DNA from: Ruminococcaceae bacterium UBA5904
Lineage (GTDB): Bacteria > Bacillota > Clostridia > Oscillospirales > Acutalibacteraceae
Assembly: GCA_002431305.1 (NCBI GenBank)
Contig: DJEG01000110.1
Coordinates: forward strand, 1-12,838
DNA: 12,838 nucleotides
Reading direction: 5' to 3'
In this document: positions 7,533 to 12,838 of the stretch, piece after piece
Layout: each line of letters opens with the position of its first letter
Numbering within the stretch: position 1 is the first letter of the stretch
Translations under genes and position numbers: made by a program
The notes under the pieces: generated by a model
Told to the model about the DNA's origin: nothing
Seen by the model: only the letters and a program-made list of their open reading frames with translations
Databases searched by the model: none

Positions 7533-8384
7533 ATGAAGAATTTTCCCATAGGCGTTATAATAGACAGCTTCCGCTGCGATATCAGAACGGCGGTTGAAAA
7601 GGCGGCGAAAATCGGCGCAAAGGGTATACAGGTTTACTCTACGCGCGGAGAGATGGCTCCCGAAAATCTCACACCCGAAAAGAGAAGAGAGTTTTTAAAG
7701 CTCGTTAAGGACAACGGACTCGTCATTTCCGCGCTGTGCGGAGACCTCGGCACAGGCGGATTCACAATTAAAGAAAACAACGCGATGAAAGTCGAGAAGT
7801 CGGAGAGAATTCTCGACCTTGCAAAGGATCTCGAAACAAATATAGTAACTACGCATATAGGCGTTGTCCCCGAGAATCACGACTGCGACAGATTCAAAAT
7901 CATGCAGGAGGCGTGTTTCTCTCTTGCAGAATACGCCGACAAACTTGACGCTCATTTTGCGATAGAGACGGGTCCCGAGACTTCTCATACACTTAAAAGT
8001 TTCCTTGATTCTCTCAATTCAAGAGGCGTTGCGGTCAATCTTGACCCTGCGAATCTCGTCATGGTTACGGGTGACGACCCGGTTAAGGCGGTTCACAATC
8101 TTAAGGACTATATTGTCCACACTCATGCAAAGGACGGCAGACAGCTTTATTATCTCGACCCCGAGGTTATCTACGGCATAAAGCAGGACGTTATCGTTAC
8201 CGAGGATTCGTTTATCGAGGTTCCGCTCGGCGAGGGAAGCGTTGATTTCCCTGCGTACTTAAAGGCTCTTGAGGAGATAGGCTACGACGGATTCCTTACA
8301 ATAGAGCGCGAAGTCGGCGACGACCCCGAAAAGGATATAAGAAAAGCCGTAGACTTTCTTAGAGAGACTATGAAAAATAATTAA
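7533..8384 (+). CDS. Sugar phosphate isomerase/epimerase family protein (TIM barrel)
   Basis: Protein of 283 aa with the xylose isomerase-like TIM-barrel fold (AP endonuclease 2 superfamily). Members bind a divalent metal and isomerise or epimerise keto sugars or inositol derivatives. Likely metal ligands are E145 (FAIETGPE), D171 (NLDPANL), H198 (HTHAKDG) and E258 (FLTIERE), all present in the expected order. The length is normal and there is no signal peptide, so it is cytoplasmic. The start at 7533 follows AGAGGA (7521-7526); an in-frame ATG at 7518 lies before this site and has none of its own. It is the first gene after the promoter at 7440-7468 and lies 25 bases before argH. The substrate cannot be told from sequence. 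A second member of this superfamily sits at 12027. Confidence 0.85.
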   Translation: MKNFPIGVIIDSFRCDIRTAVEKAAKIGAKGIQVYSTRGEMAPENLTPEKRREFLKLVKDNGLVISALCGDLGTGGFTIKENNAMKVEKSERILDLAKDLETNIVTTHIGVVPENHDCDRFKIMQEACFSLAEYADKLDAHFAIETGPETSHTLKSFLDSLNSRGVAVNLDPANLVMVTGDDPVKAVHNLKDYIVHTHAKDGRQLYYLDPEVIYGIKQDVIVTEDSFIEVPLGEGSVDFPAYLKALEEIGYDGFLTIEREVGDDPEKDIRKAVDFLRETMKNN

Positions 8385-8409
8385 TCAAGAGGAATAAGAG
8401 GAAATATAA

Positions 8410-9780
8410 ATGAAACTTTGGGCAGGCAGATTCAGCAAAGAGGTTTCGAAAACGACGAACGATTTTAACTCGTCTATTCGAACCGACAGCCGTATGTATA
8501 AAGAGGATATCGAAGGCAGTATCGCACACGCTGCAATGCTCGGAATGAACGGTATAATAACGCCGGAGGACGCGGACAAAATTATAAACGGCTTAAAGGA
8601 AATAGAAAAAGACCTTACCGACGGTTCTCTCGTAATTCCCGCCGACAGCGAGGACATCCATACGTTTGTCGAGGGCGAGCTTACCTCGCGCATAGGCGAC
8701 GCAGGCAAGAGACTTCACACCGCGAGAAGCAGAAACGACCAGGTCGCTCTGGACGTAAGACTTTATTTGAGAAACGAATGTAAAACGGTACGCGAAATGC
8801 TCACTAAACTTATCGGCGTTCTTGCCGATATGGGCGAAAAATATTCGGACGCGGTCATGAGCGGTTACACGCATTTACAGCGCGCACAGCCCGTCACATT
8901 CGGTCACTATATGCTCGCGTATGCCGAGATGTTTTTAAGAGATAAGGAGAGACTCGATTCCGCCGTTTTAAGACTCAACCGTTCGCCCCTCGGCTGCGGT
9001 GCGCTCGCGGGAACGACTTACCCTATCGACAGAAACAAGACAGCGGAGCTTCTCAATATGGACGACGTTTGTCACAACTCGCTCGACGGCGTTTCCGACA
9101 GGGATTTCTGCATAGAGCTTTCGAGCGTAATGTCGATAATCATGGTTCATCTCTCGCGTTTTTCGGAGGAAATAATCCTTTGGTGTTCGCATGAATTCAA
9201 ATACATAGAACTTGACGATGCGTTTTCGACCGGTTCGAGCATTATGCCTCAGAAAAAGAACCCCGATATCGCGGAGCTTGTAAGGGGCAAGTCAGGCAGA
9301 GTGTTCGGTGATAACATGGCGCTTCTCACCGTAATGAAGGGAATTCCGCTCGCATACAATAAGGATATGCAGGAGGACAAGGACGCGATTTTTGACAGCA
9401 TAGACTCCGTAAAGGCGTGTCTTACGGCGTTCATTCCGATGATTGAAACAATGACCGTAAAGCGCGAAAATCTCCGCGCCGCGGCGGCTTCCGGATTTAT
9501 AAATGCGACCGACTGCGCGGATTTCCTCGTTTCAAAGGGCATGCCGTTCAGAGACGCTTATAAAGTCACGGGCGGACTCGTCGCGTACTGTATTGCGAAT
9601 TCAAAAACGTTCGAAACTCTTACAATGGACGAATATAAAAATGCAAGCGAGCTTTTCGACGACGGCGTTTACTCGGCTGTCAATCTCGAAAACTGCGTAA
9701 CGGGCAGAACGTCTCTCGGCGGACCGAGCCCGGAAAATGTAAGAAAAGAAGCCGAGAGAGTCAAAAAAATTAACGTTTAA
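8410..9780 (+). CDS. argH: Argininosuccinate lyase
   Basis: Cytoplasmic enzyme of 456 aa, the usual length, for the last step of arginine synthesis: argininosuccinate to arginine and fumarate. It starts MKLWAGRFSK as typical ArgH does. Family regions are intact: the substrate-binding ARSRNDQVALD, the SGYTHLQRAQP segment with the conserved histidine H155, and the fumarase/lyase signature GSSIMPQKKNPD (275-286) with its catalytic serine loop. The ATG is preceded by AAGAGGA (8396-8402). It lies 25 bases after the isomerase gene and 12 bases before parA, so it should be co-transcribed with both. The usual partner argG is not in this window, and no ArgR or T-box element is visible upstream. Confidence 0.97.
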   Translation: MKLWAGRFSKEVSKTTNDFNSSIRTDSRMYKEDIEGSIAHAAMLGMNGIITPEDADKIINGLKEIEKDLTDGSLVIPADSEDIHTFVEGELTSRIGDAGKRLHTARSRNDQVALDVRLYLRNECKTVREMLTKLIGVLADMGEKYSDAVMSGYTHLQRAQPVTFGHYMLAYAEMFLRDKERLDSAVLRLNRSPLGCGALAGTTYPIDRNKTAELLNMDDVCHNSLDGVSDRDFCIELSSVMSIIMVHLSRFSEEIILWCSHEFKYIELDDAFSTGSSIMPQKKNPDIAELVRGKSGRVFGDNMALLTVMKGIPLAYNKDMQEDKDAIFDSIDSVKACLTAFIPMIETMTVKRENLRAAAASGFINATDCADFLVSKGMPFRDAYKVTGGLVAYCIANSKTFETLTMDEYKNASELFDDGVYSAVNLENCVTGRTSLGGPSPENVRKEAERVKKINV

Positions 9781-9792
9781 AGAGGTAAGACC

Positions 9793-10569
9793 ATGGCAAA
9801 AACCGTTTCTATCCTCAATCAGAAGGGCGGAGTCGGCAAGACAACGACCGCCGTCAATCTGTCCGCCGCCGTGGGAAGCAAGGGATATAAAGTTCTGCTT
9901 GCGGACATAGACCCGCAGGGAAATTCCACGAGCGGTTACGGAATAAATAAAAGAGAGATAAAAAAATCGTCGTTCGACGTGCTGACGGGTCAGACCGAGG
10001 CTCGGGACGTTATAATCAAAACGGCGTTCGAAAACGTCGATATTATACCCGCGAATATGGACCTTGCGGGGGCGGAGCTTGAAATTATAGACATGCCTCA
10101 CCGCGAGAGCATATTGAAAAAGGCGATTGCCGGAGTCTGGGAGGATTACGACTTCATATTCCTCGACTGTCCGCCGTCGCTCGGGCTTATAACACTCAAC
10201 GCGCTGGCGGCTTCGGACACTTTCCTAGTCCCCATTCAGTGCGAATATTACGCGCTCGAGGGATTGAGCCAGCTTATGAACACTGCAAGAAAAGTTAAAA
10301 AAGCGTACAACCCGTATCTCGACATCGAGGGTGTGCTTCTTACAATGTTCGACGGCAGGCTGAATTTAACCCAGCAGGTCGTAACCGAGGTTAAGAGATT
10401 CTTCCCGAAAAAAGTATACGCGTCGACTATTCCGCGTAATGTCAGACTGAGCGAGGCTCCGGGCTTCGGTCAGCCGATTATATATTTCGACCGCGCGTCG
10501 AAAGGCTCGCAGGCGTACCTTGCGCTTGCGGACGAATTTTTAAAGAACAATAACAAGGAGAGTGTATGA
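9793..10569 (+). CDS. ParA/Soj-family ATPase, no adjacent ParB
   Basis: Chromosomal-type ParA of 258 aa without the N-terminal helix-turn-helix of some plasmid ParA proteins. It has the deviant Walker A KGGVGKTTT (11-19, with signature K11 and K16), the A' region DIDPQGNST (38-46), Walker B FIFLDCPPS (121-129, D125), and the C-terminal IPRNVRLSEAPGFGQP region typical of Soj. Such proteins form ATP-dependent dimers on DNA and move chromosomes, plasmids or protein clusters with a ParB-like partner. No parB is next to it: it sits between argH (12-base gap, AGAGG at 9781-9785) and glgA (1-base gap). Its role here is open: the chromosomal Soj with parB elsewhere, or an orphan that positions something else. 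Codon style matches its neighbours, giving no sign of recent transfer. Confidence 0.9.
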   Translation: MAKTVSILNQKGGVGKTTTAVNLSAAVGSKGYKVLLADIDPQGNSTSGYGINKREIKKSSFDVLTGQTEARDVIIKTAFENVDIIPANMDLAGAELEIIDMPHRESILKKAIAGVWEDYDFIFLDCPPSLGLITLNALAASDTFLVPIQCEYYALEGLSQLMNTARKVKKAYNPYLDIEGVLLTMFDGRLNLTQQVVTEVKRFFPKKVYASTIPRNVRLSEAPGFGQPIIYFDRASKGSQAYLALADEFLKNNNKESV

Positions 10570-10570
10570 A

Positions 10571-11995
10571 ATGAAAGTATTGTATGCAGTCAGCGAATGT
10601 AAGCCGTTTTCAGCTTCGGGCGGTCTCGGAGACGTTGCCGGAAGCCTCCCGCAGGCGCTGAGAAAACGTCTTGTAGGATGCAGAGTAGTAATGCCTTTAT
10701 ACGACGGCATTAAGCAGGAGTATAAGGACGAGATGAAGTTTATAACTCATATTTCCGTCCCTGTAGCGTGGAGACGTCAGTACTGCGGTATTTTCGAGCT
10801 TCGCAGAAACGGCGTTGTATATTATTTCCTTGATAATCAGTATTATTTCAAGCGCGAGGGGCTTTACGGTCATTATGACGACGCGGAGCGATTCGCATTC
10901 TTCTCCCGCGCGGTTCTTGAGATTATACCGTTTATAGATTTTAAACCCGACATAATTCACTGCAACGACTGGCAGACGGCTCTCGTTCCGGTTTATTACA
11001 GTGCGATTTACGCGGCGATGCCCGGTTATGAGAACATCAAGACCGTATTTACGATTCACAACATTCAGTATCAGGGCAAGTACGGCAACGAGCTTTTAGA
11101 GGATGTTATCGGACTGAGTGAAAACGACAGAAGCCTGCTCGAATACGACGGATGCATTAACTTTATGAAGGGCGCGATAGAGACCGCCAATAAAGTTACG
11201 ACTGTAAGTCCGTCGTACGCAAAGGAAATTCTCGACCCGTGGTATTCGCACGGACTTGACACGATTTTAAACGAAAGAGCGTGGAAATTACAGGGTATTT
11301 TAAACGGTATCAGCTACGATATGTACGACCCGGCTTCGGATAAGGATATTTACGCTCACTATTCGGCGGATAAACCCGGGAACAAGGCTAAGAACAAAGC
11401 CATGATGCAGAAAGAATTCGGACTTGAAGTAAAGCCCGGCGTTCCCGTTGTCGCTATGGTTTCGAGACTCGTGGCGCATAAGGGATTCGACCTCGTAAAG
11501 GCGGTGCTTGAAGAGATAATCTGCACATCCGACGCGCAGTTTATAATTCTCGGCACGGGCGAGTGGCAGTTTGAGTCGTTCTTTAAGGATATCGCGTCGA
11601 GATATCCCGGCAGAGTAAGTCTTACTCTCGCATTCAGACCCGACCTGGCTTCTAAGATTTACGCGGGTTCGGATATATTCTTAATGCCCTCAAAGAGCGA
11701 ACCCTGCGGACTCTCGCAGATGATCGCGCTTCGTTACGGCTCGATACCCGTAGTACGCGAAACCGGCGGTTTAAGAGACACCGTATTCGACAGCGGACTG
11801 GGCGGGGGCAACGGCTTTACATTCCCGACGTACAACGCTCACGATATGATGCATGCGTTAAGACGCGCGTTCGAGGGCTACGCGGATCACGACGGATGGC
11901 AGATACTCGTAAAACGCGCTATGTCGTGCGACTGCTCATGGGCTAAATCAGCCAACGAATACATAAAGATGTATAAAGAGCTTATTAAGGGATAA
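10571..11995 (+). CDS. glgA: Glycogen synthase (ADP-glucose type, GT5)
   Basis: Cytoplasmic enzyme of 474 aa that extends alpha-1,4-glucan chains from ADP-glucose. The starch-synthase N-domain begins MKVLYAVSE with SGGLGDVAGSLP (16-27). IHCNDWQTALVP (129-140) and TIHNIQYQG (161-169, H163) follow. The C-domain has SRLVAHKGFDLV (298-309), EPCGLSQM (377-384) with the conserved acidic residue E377, and TGGLRDTV (398-405). Length is normal. At position 15 the KTGGL lysine of Escherichia coli GlgA is replaced by alanine (ASGGL). The ATG at 10571 has AAGGAG about 10 bases upstream; a GTG at 10562 overlaps that site and is disfavoured. The gene lies one base after the parA stop. glgB, glgC and glgD are not in the window. 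Confidence 0.95.
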   Translation: MKVLYAVSECKPFSASGGLGDVAGSLPQALRKRLVGCRVVMPLYDGIKQEYKDEMKFITHISVPVAWRRQYCGIFELRRNGVVYYFLDNQYYFKREGLYGHYDDAERFAFFSRAVLEIIPFIDFKPDIIHCNDWQTALVPVYYSAIYAAMPGYENIKTVFTIHNIQYQGKYGNELLEDVIGLSENDRSLLEYDGCINFMKGAIETANKVTTVSPSYAKEILDPWYSHGLDTILNERAWKLQGILNGISYDMYDPASDKDIYAHYSADKPGNKAKNKAMMQKEFGLEVKPGVPVVAMVSRLVAHKGFDLVKAVLEEIICTSDAQFIILGTGEWQFESFFKDIASRYPGRVSLTLAFRPDLASKIYAGSDIFLMPSKSEPCGLSQMIALRYGSIPVVRETGGLRDTVFDSGLGGGNGFTFPTYNAHDMMHALRRAFEGYADHDGWQILVKRAMSCDCSWAKSANEYIKMYKELIKG

Positions 11996-12026
11996 TTAAA
12001 ATTCGGAAAATCGAGGAGAAATTAAA

Positions 12027-12838
12027 ATGGCAGAATTTGTACTTTCCGCATTTGCCGACGAGGGCGGCAGCACGATTTACGAACAGATAGACGCATTAAA
12101 AGCAAATTCCATTACGCATATCGAGCCCAGAGGCATTGACGGTGTTAACATAGCCGACTATTCGTCCGCTCAGGCTAAGGAGCTTAAAAAAATTCTTGAC
12201 GACAACGGAATCGGCGTTTCCGCTATAGGTTCCCCGTTCGGAAAAATCCAGCTTAAAGATGATTTCAATGTTCATATGGAAAAATTTAAGCAGACGGTAG
12301 AGAACGCGTGCATACTTGAAACCCGATATATACGCATGTTCAGCTTTTATTATGACGGATACACCGCTGAGGAAGCAAGAAATCCCGTTTTCGAAAGACT
12401 TGAAAAAATGGCGGATTACTCACTTTCATACGGGATTTACTGCTGTCACGAAAACGAAAAGGATATCTACGGCGACACCGAGGACAGGTGCAGAGATATA
12501 CTTACGACTTTTAAGGGCAAAATAAAGGGTATATTCGACCCTGCGAATTTCATTCAGTGCGGAGTCGATATTCTTCCCGCGTATTCGCTTCTTAAGGATT
12601 ATATTGAGTATATGCACGTAAAGGACGCGAGATATTCGGACGGCGGAGTTACGCCTCCCGGGCTCGGCGACGGTCATATAAAAGAACTCCTTACCGAATT
12701 TAATAAGAAAGACGGAAAGCATTTTCTTACGCTTGAACCGCATCTGAAAGTATTCGACGGACTCGAAAACCTCGAAAAGTCGGGCGGTACGATTCATAAA
12801 CTCAAAGCCGACTACACTTATCCGACCAACCGCGACGC
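12027..12838 (+). CDS. Second sugar phosphate isomerase/epimerase (TIM barrel), cut by the window edge
   Basis: Open frame without stop to the right edge, at least 270 aa, so close to full length for the family. It begins MAEFVLSAFADEGG and keeps the xylose isomerase-like barrel order: the HENE segment (H141, E142), D171 in IFDPANF, H197 in MHVKD, and E237 in LTLEPH as likely metal ligands. The ATG follows GAGGAG (12013-12018) with good spacing, 31 bases after glgA, and no terminator lies between, so it probably belongs to the same operon. The sequence is clearly different from the family member at 7533, so these are distant homologues and not a recent duplication. Substrate unknown; keto-sugar or inositol-type compounds are the family norm. 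Confidence 0.85.
   Translation, partial: MAEFVLSAFADEGGSTIYEQIDALKANSITHIEPRGIDGVNIADYSSAQAKELKKILDDNGIGVSAIGSPFGKIQLKDDFNVHMEKFKQTVENACILETRYIRMFSFYYDGYTAEEARNPVFERLEKMADYSLSYGIYCCHENEKDIYGDTEDRCRDILTTFKGKIKGIFDPANFIQCGVDILPAYSLLKDYIEYMHVKDARYSDGGVTPPGLGDGHIKELLTEFNKKDGKHFLTLEPHLKVFDGLENLEKSGGTIHKLKADYTYPTNRD

Noticed and set aside
1..12838. CRISPR array, insertion sequence, prophage, toxin-antitoxin or defence island
   Set aside because: No regularly spaced repeats, transposase, integrase, phage or defence motifs were seen; codon style is even across the window and all genes read as chromosomal.

Overview
The window looks like chromosome from an anaerobic, low-to-medium GC Firmicute of the Clostridia, probably a gut-type lineage close to Oscillospiraceae or Christensenellales. 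This is inferred from gene content and style: strong AGGAGG-type ribosome sites, TTGACA/TATAAT promoters, heavy AGA and TTA codon use mixed with GC-rich codons, a PchR-like AraC regulator next to a copper ATPase, and a CgeB/GT4 fusion glycosyltransferase. No species can be named from the sequence alone.

Left block (1-3540, minus strand). A two-gene operon is read leftwards. A copper-type P1B ATPase (copA, 924-3458) carries a heavy-metal-associated domain at both its N and C ends. It is followed within four bases by an AraC-family regulator (65-919). A consensus promoter (TTGACA, 17 bp, TAATAT) lies at 3512-3540. Immediately after the predicted transcription start is a pair of nested inverted repeats that resembles a metal-repressor operator more than a CopY or CsoR box. 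A perfect 9+9 inverted repeat at 12-30 at the window edge looks like the end of a dispersed palindromic repeat.

Middle block (3534-7094, plus strand). One very large gene (3708-6947, 1079 aa) encodes a multi-domain glycosyltransferase: a CgeB-like GT, a reduced GT2-like module, a probable beta-sandwich and a GT4 domain. It stands alone and ends at a strong GC-rich terminator (7061-7094).

tRNA block (7171-7345, minus strand). A tRNA-Leu(GAG) gene with encoded CCA has its own full-consensus promoter with A-rich upstream tracts, and its own terminator abutting the CCA end.

Right block (7440-12838, plus strand). A promoter at 7440-7468 appears to drive a tightly packed run of five genes: a TIM-barrel sugar phosphate isomerase/epimerase, argininosuccinate lyase (argH), a Soj/ParA-type ATPase without an adjacent parB, glycogen synthase (glgA), and a second TIM-barrel isomerase/epimerase that runs off the right edge. 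Gaps are 1-31 bases and no terminator is visible between genes, so co-transcription is likely. The set mixes arginine synthesis, glycogen synthesis, two sugar isomerase-like proteins and a ParA. I do not see one pathway that unites them.

I found no CRISPR array, transposase, phage gene or clear toxin-antitoxin or defence system. The points most worth a second look are the operator-like repeats and AraC partner of copA, the architecture of the large glycosyltransferase, the orphan ParA in a metabolic operon, and a substitution of the ADP-glucose-binding lysine in GlgA.
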